A stretch of DNA of 64,000 nt from Pseudomonas sp. Seg1 (GCF_018326005.1 NZ_AP021903.1:5478501-5542500); one strand, 5' to 3'. Numbered from the stretch's first letter, positions 28,252-35,994 are shown. Program-made: numbers and translations. The notes: generated by a model from the letters alone, not told the origin.

Positions 28252-28644
28252 TCAAACTTCTTTTTCTTCGTCGCTCGTTTTGGTCGCTGCCTGTGCGATC
28301 AGGGCGTCGAGCATCTGCGCAATAACCTTCTGTTGAACCTTCGAAAGCTCATTGATCGACTGCAACCGTCGATACCACGTCGAGGTCAAACTGCGTCTGG
28401 GCTTCTCCGTGTACGAGGGCACCCCGAGCAGGTCTTCAACAGGCACGCGAAGCGCAAATGCCATCTTCACCAGCGTCGTGACCGGCATGCTGCGCGTGCC
28501 CTCCTCGTAGCCCTGAAAGGTCTGCCGGGAAAGACTTAAAGCCCGTGCAAACCGAGTCTGTGTGATCTCGTGCACGGTGCGTAAGTGAGCAATGCGACTG
28601 CCCATCGCCACCAGAAAATCGCGATCCTCATTGGAAATACTCAT
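28252..28644 (-). CDS. XRE-family helix-turn-helix regulator
   Basis: This 130-residue protein has an N-terminal Cro/C1-type domain with IAHLRTVHEITQTRFARAL followed by LSRQTFQGYEEGTRSMP. It then has the TLVKMAFALRVPVEDLLGVP segment at about residue 60-78 and a C-terminal helical region ending in an acidic-basic tail. The ATG at 28644 is preferred to an in-frame TTG six codons upstream. It is divergent from the small ORF and the bacteriocin gene, so it could repress the bacteriocin; no operator was recognised. It lies 76 bp from the tRNA-Met terminator, at the edge of the accessory island. Confidence 0.88.
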   Translation of the reverse strand: MSISNEDRDFLVAMGSRIAHLRTVHEITQTRFARALSLSRQTFQGYEEGTRSMPVTTLVKMAFALRVPVEDLLGVPSYTEKPRRSLTSTWYRRLQSINELSKVQQKVIAQMLDALIAQAATKTSDEEKEV

Positions 28645-28781
28645 GACAATGGCCGACTGCAAATAGAGTTGAATGGCAACGAACTCATCCTTTTCATCTG
28701 AAATCCATCCTGGAAAAAACGATAGAAACCATCCTCAGGCAGCAGTGCGTAAGTTGTCGACCTGAAAATTCTGTAGGAGAA

Positions 28782-28922
28782 ATGCAGACTGCCCCGCCAT
28801 CCAAACCGAAAGACTACAAGCCCGGAATACCGCTGGTTCATCCGGATCAATCGCCCATCAACAGGTTGAGAGAGCGCCGTAGGAAACGGCTTCGATCCAG
28901 GTACGAATCGGATTTTTCGTAA
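28782..28922 (+). CDS. Small basic ORF upstream of the bacteriocin gene (46 residues)
   Basis: The ORF encodes MQTAPPSKPKDYKPGIPLVH and continues to a strongly basic segment RLRERRRKRLRSRYESDFS. It begins after TAGGAG, but with only two bases between AGGAG and ATG, which is tight. It fills the middle of the 374-bp gap between the regulator and the bacteriocin gene, where I see no other gene. I do not recognise a family. The arginine-rich tail suggests nucleic-acid binding or a transport/modification peptide; it could also be a non-coding frame. The stop is 96 bp before the bacteriocin start. Confidence 0.35.
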   Translation: MQTAPPSKPKDYKPGIPLVHPDQSPINRLRERRRKRLRSRYESDFS

Positions 28923-29018
28923 ATCCAGGCGCCTGAAACTCACCCCATCGGTTTGCCCGAAATCCCGACTGACCGACAAGCTTCCCTGGCTCGATTCACA
29001 GCCATACAGGGAGTTGTC

Positions 29019-30266
29019 ATGGCTCGATTCAAATCTCTCTTCGATGAAGACTGGCCTTGGAAACGTCCGAGAAGGAACGGCTCATGGGCCGCTTGGAATC
29101 CGCCTCCCCCGCCGGAGCCGGTGTACATCGAAAAGGATGAATGGCCAACGCCCAGGCCCCGCGAAGATCAGGTGTTCGCCAAGTCCTGCACGCCGGGTAA
29201 CTGGTGCCGAACGGACGCCGGCACGGTGCCCGAGTCCGCTGCCAACTTCGGCAAGATCATGGTCGCGGGTGCCATGCTCTTTCCCTCCGCCAGCACCGCT
29301 GTCGCGACCGCGATAGGTGCCGATCTGGCCTTGGGCCGCTTGGCCGGCGGCGGGATTCTGCAACAACGCCTCAACTGGGCCATTCACGGCGCTGCTGGGC
29401 CGGCCAGTGTGTTCGTCCTCGGGATGCTGCCGACCCGAATGGGCGACGGCACGCTGCACACCGATGACCAACTACGCAGCATGACCCGCGCCAGCACTCG
29501 CGTGCGCTTCCAGTTCCGGCGTGATGCCGAAGGCGCCATGCAGATTTACGGCATCCACTCCGGCGCCTCGGGCGATGACTCGGTGCGTACCGTCAAAGTC
29601 GAGTGGAACAGCGACAAGACCGCCATGGAGGCCAAGCTCAACGGCATCACGATTCTGTGGACGCCGCAACGCGGGCCACTGGGATCAATGCCGCCGCTGG
29701 TCTATCCCGAACACGCCGAGCAACTGAATACGATCCTTGTTCATCCGATTGCCGAGAACACGGACACCCAGATAGAAGGCCTGCCCGGCGAGGACATTAC
29801 TGCCGAGGATTGTATTCTGGTGTTTCCGGCGGACACTGGGTTGAAGTCGCTGTATGTAGTGTTTTCGAGGCCGGCCAGACTGACGCCGGGTACGGTGACT
29901 GGGATTGGTGAGGATGTTCCGGGTATATGGCTTGCTGGAGCCGGAACGGGGATCGGTGCGCCGATTCCGACACGGATTGCGGACAGGCTGAGGGGGCGGG
30001 AGTTTTCAAGCTTTGATGCCTTCAGAAAGGCGTTTTGGACTGAGGTTGTGAATGATCCAGATTTGCGCAGCCAATTCATCCCGGACAATATTGAACGGAT
30101 GCAGAATGGCAATGCGCCAAAGGCCCGCTACAGGGATTCCAATGGTTCAAAAGGCTCCTTTGAAATTCATCATGTCGATCCAATTTCAAAGGGCGGCGAG
30201 GTTTATCACGTAGACAATTTGCGGATCAACACGCCAAAAAACCACGCAGATATTCATCGGAAATAA
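29019..30266 (+). CDS. S-type pyocin / colicin E-like HNH DNase bacteriocin
   Basis: This 415-residue toxin has three parts. Residues 1-60 are short and proline-rich (AAWNPPPPPEPVY). Residues about 75-270 match the Pyocin_S translocation-type domain (TRVRFQFRRDAEG, MQIYGIHSG, ITILWTPQRGP). Residues about 300-415 are a colicin E2/E7/E9-type DNase domain with RIADRLRGREFSSFDAFRKA and an HNH metal motif: Glu382, His384, His385, His409 and His413, the same spacing as E9. The ATG at 29019 follows CAGGGAG. It lacks the large receptor-binding domain of classic S pyocins. The GC-poor C-terminal part contrasts with the GC-rich front. Four bp separate it from its immunity gene. Confidence 0.92.
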   Translation: MARFKSLFDEDWPWKRPRRNGSWAAWNPPPPPEPVYIEKDEWPTPRPREDQVFAKSCTPGNWCRTDAGTVPESAANFGKIMVAGAMLFPSASTAVATAIGADLALGRLAGGGILQQRLNWAIHGAAGPASVFVLGMLPTRMGDGTLHTDDQLRSMTRASTRVRFQFRRDAEGAMQIYGIHSGASGDDSVRTVKVEWNSDKTAMEAKLNGITILWTPQRGPLGSMPPLVYPEHAEQLNTILVHPIAENTDTQIEGLPGEDITAEDCILVFPADTGLKSLYVVFSRPARLTPGTVTGIGEDVPGIWLAGAGTGIGAPIPTRIADRLRGREFSSFDAFRKAFWTEVVNDPDLRSQFIPDNIERMQNGNAPKARYRDSNGSKGSFEIHHVDPISKGGEVYHVDNLRINTPKNHADIHRK

Positions 30267-30270
30267 CTCA

Positions 30271-30525
30271 ATGAAAAGCCGTCTTTCTGACTATACCGAA
30301 GCAGAGTTTCTAAGCTTTCTGCAAGAGATTCGAGCCGCCAACAAAAACGCTTCCGATGAAGTTCTCGACCCGCTGTTAACCCGCTTTTGCACCATCACTG
30401 AACATCCAGATGGAACGGACTTGATCTACTACCCAGAAGATGGGGCAGATAATTCCAACGAAGGAATCATTGAAACCGTGAAAAGGTGGCGCGCCGCGAA
30501 TGGACTGCCTGGCTTCAAGCAGTGA
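30271..30525 (+). CDS. Colicin E9/pyocin DNase immunity protein 1 (cognate)
   Basis: This 84-residue protein is a close relative of the Im2/Im7/Im8/Im9 four-helix immunity proteins. It starts with SDYTEAEFLSFLQEI, has EHPDGTDLIYYPEDG with the paired tyrosines that bind the DNase, and ends RAANGLPGFKQ. It begins with ATG 4 nt after the toxin stop, so it is the cognate, cotranslated immunity that protects the producer by binding the DNase exosite. It is the only intact copy in the array with an unambiguous ATG start. Confidence 0.95.
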   Translation: MKSRLSDYTEAEFLSFLQEIRAANKNASDEVLDPLLTRFCTITEHPDGTDLIYYPEDGADNSNEGIIETVKRWRAANGLPGFKQ

Positions 30526-30548
30526 ATTTCCTGCCCACAGAAAAAATC

Positions 30549-30809
30549 GTGGCAAAAATATCCAGCTACACAGAAGCCGAGTTTATCTGTTTCATCGAAA
30601 AGATACGGACCGCCAATAAGAGTGGCTCAGACGCAGAGTTTGGTGAGTTGCTGGCACAGTTCAGGAAGGTTACTGCCCACCCGGATGGAACCGATTTAAT
30701 TTTTTATCCCGAGCCAACAGCAGACAGCTCTGCCGAGGGCATCACCAAGACTGTAAAGGAATGGCGAGCCGCGCAGGGTTTACCAGGGTTCAGCGGTGGA
30801 AACACCTGA
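30549..30809 (+). CDS. Im9-type immunity protein 2
   Basis: From a GTG at 30549 this encodes 86 residues: AKISSYTEAEFICFIEKI, then AHPDGTDLIFYPEPTAD and RAAQGLPGFSGG. The paired tyrosines are Phe-Tyr here (IFYP). GTG is chosen because it matches the start position of family members; no strong ribosome binding site is seen, so it may depend on translation of immunity gene 1, which ends 23 bp upstream. It probably protects against a different DNase bacteriocin than the resident one. Confidence 0.88.
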   Translation: MAKISSYTEAEFICFIEKIRTANKSGSDAEFGELLAQFRKVTAHPDGTDLIFYPEPTADSSAEGITKTVKEWRAAQGLPGFSGGNT

Positions 30810-30891
30810 ATGTAGTCAAGCTGACAGTGGATTATGCACACAGGCCGGGGGCTCACCCTATCCAGAGTCGGATCAAGGACAAGGTGACAAT

Positions 30892-31155
30892 CTGAACGAT
30901 CCATTTATCAAAAGCAGCTTCTCGGATTACACGGAACAAGAGTTCATTGAGCTGCTTGAGCGCATCATGGGAAACGGTGAAACCGAAAAGGAAGAAAGCA
31001 GACTCGTATTTCACTTCAATTCTATTTGCGGACATCCCGAAAGATCCGATTTGATTTTCTATCCGGCCGAAGATGCCGATGACTCTGCGAAAGGCATCAC
31101 CGAAACCGTGAAAGAATGGCGTGCTGCGAATGGACTTCCGGGTTTCAAGCAATAG
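30892..31155 (+). CDS. Im9-type immunity protein 3 (start uncertain)
   Basis: The family domain reads SSFSDYTEQEFIELLERI, then GHPERSDLIFYPAED and RAANGLPGFKQ. No ATG, GTG or TTG lies at the family start. A CTG at 30892, five bases after AAGGTG, would give 87 residues. The nearest in-frame ATG is at 30796, inside the end of immunity gene 2, and would add a 32-residue Ser/Gly-rich extension. DGT of the usual HPDGTDL is changed to ERS. I favour the CTG or a coupled start, with low certainty on the exact codon. Confidence 0.82.
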   Translation: MNDPFIKSSFSDYTEQEFIELLERIMGNGETEKEESRLVFHFNSICGHPERSDLIFYPAEDADDSAKGITETVKEWRAANGLPGFKQ

Positions 31156-31171
31156 TTATCGAACGCAAAAT

Positions 31172-31439
31172 ATGCTCACTCCTTTTACCAAAAGCAGTAT
31201 TTTCCGAGGCAGAGTTCGTCGCGCGGCTGGAAGAACTCGCCAAGGAAGATGAAGAAACTGAAAACGATGATCGTGCTGACATGCTGCTGTTGCACTTCTA
31301 GAAAATCAGCGAGCACCCAGCAGGTTCGGACCTGATCTACTATCGGAATCTGGAGCGGATAACTCCCCCCGAGGGTGTAACGCGAATTGTGAAAGACTGG
31401 CGAGCGGCGCAGGGGTCGCCAGGGTTCAAGGGTGCTTAA
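31172..31439 (+). pseudogene. Im9-type immunity gene 4, broken
   Basis: Starting at ATG 31172 the first codons read MLTPFTKSS, like copy 3. The frame is then lost near 31195, where the DYT of the SDYTEAEF motif is missing and SEAEFVARLEEL continues in another frame. A TAG stop at 31299-31301 interrupts that frame, after which KISEHPAGSDLIYYR and RAAQGSPGFKG continue to a TAA at 31437-31439. The residue after the paired tyrosines is Arg rather than Pro. Two independent lesions make a functional product unlikely. Confidence 0.9.
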
Positions 31440-31565
31440 CAACTCGCCGGATTATAGAGACGCGTCGCCCGATCAACAGCCCGGACCTGAGCAGGTTTCC
31501 TCGACTTCGAAAAATTACGGGTTAGCACGCCAAGAACTTACTTATTTTTTAGCGGGAGTAACAAC

Positions 31566-31823
31566 TTGGCCAAGAAAATTTCTGACTGTAGGGAAGAGCA
31601 ATTTATTTATCTGCTGCAGCAAATATTCATCTCAAACACAGACGGTACGTCAGAGACAGTGCTGGCGGATATGTTAGATAACTTCAGTGAACTGGCCGAA
31701 CATCCCGCAGGCACTGACTTGATCTATTGGCCAGAGGATGAGGCGCAATGCTCCCCTGAAGGCATCACGGCGACAGTGAAAGAATGGCGCGTCGCGAATG
31801 GATTGCTTGGGTTTAAGCAATAA
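31566..31823 (+). CDS. Im9-type immunity protein 5
   Basis: From a TTG at 31566 this encodes 85 residues: AKKISDCREEQFIYLLQQI, then EHPAGTDLIYWPEDE and RVANGLLGFKQ. GCGGGAG lies 7-9 bp upstream, a good ribosome binding site that supports the TTG start. The tyrosine pair is Tyr-Trp. It is separated from pseudogene 4 by 126 bp in which no gene is seen, so it may have its own promoter. It is the most divergent intact copy. Confidence 0.88.
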   Translation: MAKKISDCREEQFIYLLQQIFISNTDGTSETVLADMLDNFSELAEHPAGTDLIYWPEDEAQCSPEGITATVKEWRVANGLLGFKQ

Positions 31824-31901
31824 TTGCTAATTTACACCTCGAGATAATCACCGAATTTGAGGCGAGGAGATAAAGCTCCTCACCTCAAGACTATGCCTGA
31901 T

Positions 31902-33014
31902 CTACTCAGGTTTCTCTGTCGACAGGGCTAACAACCCCTTCGCCCAAATCTGCCGAGTCCGCAGCCCCACCATCGCCCGCCAATCCGGATCCGCCGGATA
32001 AAACTGCTCCAGCAGATTCAACTTGATCCCCCGCCCCGTCGCGTCCAGCGGATCGCCATGCAGATGCAACCAGTGGTCATCGCGTAAATGCCGATGCACC
32101 TCCGGCCCCGAATACGTTCCGCACTCGATCACGAACGGCATCAGTTGCACGTCGGGCAACGCATTGAGCAGCGCCTGCGAGGTGTAACCGGTAGCCGTCG
32201 CTGCCACTCCAGTTTCGCTCAGGGTGTCGGCGCCGGTGTGCAGGGTGTAGAGCCATGGGCCGTAGATCGCCTGGGCCTGCGCGAGTGCCGGGTAAGGCGC
32301 CTGGGTGATGGTCAGCAACATCGGATGACCGTACTCACCGGCGCCGGTGTGCAGGTCGAAACACATCACGGTTTCAGCGCCAGCCAGATGCGCTTCGATG
32401 ATTTGATGCAACGTACGATTCGACCAGCTCGGCGCGCGGCCACCATAGAACAATCCATCGGGATGGCTGTGCTGACCGCCCTCGACAATCGACATCACCG
32501 CCGGCCAGCCATGCTCGTTGATCTGCGCATCGAGCAAGGCATCGGCGCGTTGTCGCTCGGGGCCGTTCAAGTCGCTGCACGCGTAGATTTCATGCAGTGC
32601 GGCGTAAGCGCGGTTTTCTGGGAGAGGCCCGGTGAAGTCGAGGTGATTGCGGTTGAGGTCGATGTTGTCTTCGTTCACCCGCCGCAGCCACGCCGTACCC
32701 CATGGGTTGATCAGGTGCACCATCACCACCGCGACATCCTTGGGCAGCGAACCGGGCTTGAAGGTTTTCAGCCATTCGATCTGACAGTCCGAGCCGTAAT
32801 AGCCCTCGACTCCGTGCGTACCGCTGAGCGCAACCAGCCGACGCTTGGCCTGCGGATCGCCGAGCACGGCGACGTCGGTGCTCAGCGGTTCACCGAATGG
32901 CCCGCAGCGCGGATGCGCGTAGGAGGTGAGCGTGGCACCGGCGGCATTGGCGGCGGCCAGGAACTGTTCTCGTTGGTCGCGGTAGCTGGATTCGGTGGGG
33001 AACTCGCTGTGCAT
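31902..33014 (-). CDS. DUF2817 family, M14-like metallopeptidase
   Basis: This 370-residue protein has the carboxypeptidase-like pattern. SGTHGVEGYYGSDCQ holds the first zinc His and Glu, and VNEDNIDLNRNHLDF follows. FDLHTGAGEYGHPML supplies a later His. It matches DUF2817, a family related to M14 zinc peptidases, with an unknown substrate. There is no signal peptide, so it is cytosolic. It stands alone; the bacteriocin island ends 78 bp from its stop codon and REPIN copy 3 lies 33 bp upstream of its start. Confidence 0.85.
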   Translation of the reverse strand: MHSEFPTESSYRDQREQFLAAANAAGATLTSYAHPRCGPFGEPLSTDVAVLGDPQAKRRLVALSGTHGVEGYYGSDCQIEWLKTFKPGSLPKDVAVVMVHLINPWGTAWLRRVNEDNIDLNRNHLDFTGPLPENRAYAALHEIYACSDLNGPERQRADALLDAQINEHGWPAVMSIVEGGQHSHPDGLFYGGRAPSWSNRTLHQIIEAHLAGAETVMCFDLHTGAGEYGHPMLLTITQAPYPALAQAQAIYGPWLYTLHTGADTLSETGVAATATGYTSQALLNALPDVQLMPFVIECGTYSGPEVHRHLRDDHWLHLHGDPLDATGRGIKLNLLEQFYPADPDWRAMVGLRTRQIWAKGLLALSTEKPE

Positions 33015-33047
33015 TCTTGGCCTCTTGTGATTTTTATGCCTTTGAAC

Positions 33048-33137
33048 TGTAGGAGTGAGCCTGCTCGCGATCGCGCAATTACATTCAGCATCAATACTGA
33101 CTGGTCCAGCGCTATCGCGAGCAGGCTCACTCCTACA
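33048..33137. repeat. REPIN: paired inverted REP elements (copy 3)
   Basis: The arms TAGGAGTGAGCCTGCTCGC and its inverse flank a centre with TTACATTCAGCATCAATACT, partly shared with copies 4 and 5. It lies in the 267-bp gap between the divergent DUF2817 and gamma-glutamyltransferase genes, in which nothing else is recognised apart from presumed promoters. Confidence 0.93.
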
Positions 33138-33281
33138 AGGGGATGTTCGTAGTCAATCAATTGCCACCGACCCTACAGAAAACTCGCCAAGGCATGAAGG
33201 AGAAACATACCAGCGGTTTGCGTCCTACACAGTCGGTCGATAAAGTCCCTCAGACTTTTATCCCACGGACGGAGAGCCCGC

Positions 33282-35114
33282 GTGTTTTCAGCCTTGCCCT
33301 TGAGCCGCTTTCGCCTGCCAGCCCTGACGCTGATCATCAGCGCCCTGACCCTTACCGCGTGCAACGCCCCGCCCTCCTCGACCTTGCCACTGGCTCCGGA
33401 AGCGGCCTCCGGTTACCGCACCGATCTGCAAACCCGCCACGCCAGCAAACACATGGCCGCTGCTGCCAACCCGCTCGCCGCTGAAGCCGGACGCGAGATG
33501 CTGCGTCAGGGTGGTTCGGCGATTGATGCGGCGATTGCCATGCAAGCGGTGCTGACGCTGGTCGAGCCGCAATCTTCCGGGATCGGTGGCGGTGCGATGA
33601 TCGTGCTGTGGGACGGCAAACAGGTGCGCACTTATGACGGTCGCGAAACCGCTCCGGCCGGCGCCACCGAGAAGCTGTTCCTGCAAGCTGACGGCCAACC
33701 GATGTCGTTCCCGCAGGCACAGATCGGCGGTCGTTCGGTCGGTACGCCGGGCGTGTTGCGTGCGCTGGAGATGGCGCATAAACAACATGGGCGACTGCCA
33801 TGGGCGAAGCTGTTTGAGCCGGCAATCAAACTGTCCGAGCAAGGCTTTGCCATCTCCCCGCGTTTGCATTCGCTGCTGGAATCAGACCCGGTGATCCGCA
33901 AGTCGCCAGAGATGGCGAAATACTTCCTCAACGCCAATGGCAGCGTCAAAGCAATCGGCACGCGCCTGCAAAACCCGGCGCTGGCTGCGGTGCTCAAACG
34001 CATCGCCAACGAAGGCCCGGACGCGTTGTACAAAGGCCCGATTGCCGAGGAAATCGTCGCCAAGGTTCAGGGCCACGCCAACCCCGGCAGCCTTTCGCTG
34101 AATGATCTTCAAGGTTACAAAGCCAAAGAACGCGCACCGCTGTGCACCGATTACAAACGCTGGCAGGTTTGCGGCATGCCGCCACCGTCGTCGGGCGGGA
34201 TCGCCGTGGCGCAGATCCTCGGCACCTTGCAGGCGCTGGAAACCCGCGATCCACGTCTTTCCCTGACACCGCTCAAACCGTTGAAAACCGATAAGCCGGC
34301 CGGCATCGAACCTGATCCGCAAGCCGTGCATCTGATCGCCGAAGCCGAACGTCTGGCCTACGCCGACCGCGCGCAATACGTCGCCGATACCGACTTCGTG
34401 CCCGTGCCGGTCAAAGGCCTGGTCGATCCGGGCTATCTCGCCAGCCGCGCCAGCCTGATCGGCGAACGCAGCATGGGCAGCGCCAAACCGGGCACACCGC
34501 CGGGCGTGCAAGTGGCCTACGCCCCGGACCGCTCGCCGCTGCGCATCTCCACCTCGCAAGTCGTCGCGGTGGATGACCTCGGCGGCGCTGTGTCGATGAC
34601 CACCACCATCGAAGCCGCGTTCGGCTCGCACCTGATGGTTCAGGGCTTTCTGCTGAACAACCAGATGACCGACTTCTCGTTCATCCCCGAAGAGAACGGG
34701 CAGAAAGTCGCCAACCGCGTCGAACCGGGCAAACGCCCACGCTCGTCGATGGCGCCGACGCTGATCTTCGATCGCAACAGCGGCGAGTTCGTCGCAACGG
34801 TCGGTTCTCCCGGCGGTTCGCAGATCATCGAATACGTGGCGAAAACCACCGTCGGCCTGCTCGACTGGAACCTCGACCCGCAAAGCGCCATCAGCCTGCC
34901 CAACTTCGGCAGCCGCAACGGCCCGACCGAACTGGAACAAGGCCAGTTCAGCCCGGCACTGATTCAGGCGTTGAAGGACAAGGGCCACACGGTCAACGAA
35001 ATCGACATGACCAGCGGCACCCAGGCGATCGTGCGGGTCAAGGATGCGCAGGGGAATGCGTCACTGGCCGGTGGCGCGGATCCACGGCGTGAAGGGGAAG
35101 CGTTGGGGGATTGA
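33282..35114 (+). CDS. ggt: Gamma-glutamyltransferase
   Basis: This 610-residue enzyme transfers or hydrolyses the gamma-glutamyl group of glutathione. An N-terminal signal peptide has a lipobox-like LTAC at Cys27. QGGSAIDAAIAMQ and EPQSSGIGGG are conserved in the large subunit. By alignment the autocatalytic Thr is residue 424 in RISTSQVVAVDD; E. coli has TTHYSV at this place, so the two following residues are Ser-Gln. FGSHLMVQGFLLNN and SPGGSQIIEYV complete the small subunit. The start is GTG at 33282, with GGAGA at a proper distance. Confidence 0.92.
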   Translation: MFSALPLSRFRLPALTLIISALTLTACNAPPSSTLPLAPEAASGYRTDLQTRHASKHMAAAANPLAAEAGREMLRQGGSAIDAAIAMQAVLTLVEPQSSGIGGGAMIVLWDGKQVRTYDGRETAPAGATEKLFLQADGQPMSFPQAQIGGRSVGTPGVLRALEMAHKQHGRLPWAKLFEPAIKLSEQGFAISPRLHSLLESDPVIRKSPEMAKYFLNANGSVKAIGTRLQNPALAAVLKRIANEGPDALYKGPIAEEIVAKVQGHANPGSLSLNDLQGYKAKERAPLCTDYKRWQVCGMPPPSSGGIAVAQILGTLQALETRDPRLSLTPLKPLKTDKPAGIEPDPQAVHLIAEAERLAYADRAQYVADTDFVPVPVKGLVDPGYLASRASLIGERSMGSAKPGTPPGVQVAYAPDRSPLRISTSQVVAVDDLGGAVSMTTTIEAAFGSHLMVQGFLLNNQMTDFSFIPEENGQKVANRVEPGKRPRSSMAPTLIFDRNSGEFVATVGSPGGSQIIEYVAKTTVGLLDWNLDPQSAISLPNFGSRNGPTELEQGQFSPALIQALKDKGHTVNEIDMTSGTQAIVRVKDAQGNASLAGGADPRREGEALGD

Positions 35115-35171
35115 GTTTGCCCTTGGGGCAAGCTTTACCGTTGAGCCCAAGCAGCCAAAAGGAGAGGTTTC

Positions 35172-35984
35172 ATGCTTACCATCGGACAAATGGCCCGCTG
35201 CCACGGGCTCACCACCAAGACTTTGCGCCACTACGACAGCATCGGTCTGTTCAGCCCGGCGGCCACCGGGCGCGACAACGGCTATCGCTATTACCGGCCG
35301 GAACAGATCGTTACGCTCGGGCGGATCATCTGGCTTAAACAATTGGGTCTGCCGCTGGAAGAGATTCGTGCACTGGCCGCCAACGGCGGGCTGGACAGTG
35401 TGATCAATCTGCGTGAAGCGCTCGAACAGCATGCGCAACAATTGAAGGCCGATATCCAGCGCAGTGAAAACGTCTTGGGACAATTGACCCGTTATCTTGC
35501 ACAACCGGATCGTCCGTTGCCGGCCATGCAAATACCCGAACGGGTCGACTACCCGGCCCTGCGCATCATGGGCATGACCTGGCAGCAGGACGACGCAGGC
35601 ACTATCGCCGAGATGTGGCAGCGCTTTGTGCCGCGAGAAGAGGAAATTCACCGACTGCACGAACCGCTCGGCACGTTCGGCGTGTGCCAACCACTGGAGG
35701 GCGGGCAATGGCGCTACATCGCCGGCCTGCCGGTGGGGCACGATGCGCCACTGGTGTCAGGCATGGTCGAATTGCTGATACCTGCTCGTCGGTACGCTCG
35801 CGTCGAACACCACGGCACCGTCACGACGCTGCCGGAAACCTTCCGCGCCGCCTACAGCGAATGGCTGCCTGCCGCCGGCATGACACCCGCCGAAGGGATC
35901 GAGTTCGAGTATTGCGGCGAGCGCTTTTTCGGCCCGATGGACCCGCGCAGCGTGGTCGAGCTGTACATCCCGTTGAAAGATTGA
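35172..35984 (+). CDS. MerR-family regulator with GyrI-like effector domain
   Basis: This 270-residue protein has an N-terminal MerR winged helix (MLTIGQMARCHGLTTKTLRHYD, then GYRYYRPEQI). A dimerising helix follows at about 76-115 and a GyrI/effector-binding domain occupies the C-terminal 150 residues. This BmrR/AraC-like architecture senses small hydrophobic molecules or antibiotics. AAAAGGAGAGGTTTC precedes the ATG. No efflux gene is directly beside it, although a LysE-type exporter converges from the other side; its target is not evident. Confidence 0.9.
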   Translation: MLTIGQMARCHGLTTKTLRHYDSIGLFSPAATGRDNGYRYYRPEQIVTLGRIIWLKQLGLPLEEIRALAANGGLDSVINLREALEQHAQQLKADIQRSENVLGQLTRYLAQPDRPLPAMQIPERVDYPALRIMGMTWQQDDAGTIAEMWQRFVPREEEIHRLHEPLGTFGVCQPLEGGQWRYIAGLPVGHDAPLVSGMVELLIPARRYARVEHHGTVTTLPETFRAAYSEWLPAAGMTPAEGIEFEYCGERFFGPMDPRSVVELYIPLKD

Positions 35985-35994
35985 GGCAGTTGCC

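Noticed and set aside
28771..28787. An SOS (LexA) box-like CTG...CAG in the bacteriocin leader
   Set aside because: The spacing between CTG and CAG is 11 rather than 10 bases and the centre is not alternating AT, so it does not fit the LexA consensus.
31432..31677. An 81-codon frame between immunity copies 4 and 5
   Set aside because: It overlaps immunity protein 5 in another frame and has no similarity to the family; the TTG start with GGGAG at 31566 explains the region better.
28141..31901. An integrated prophage or genomic island with attachment repeats
   Set aside because: No integrase, phage structural gene or duplicated tRNA 3' end was found in this stretch.
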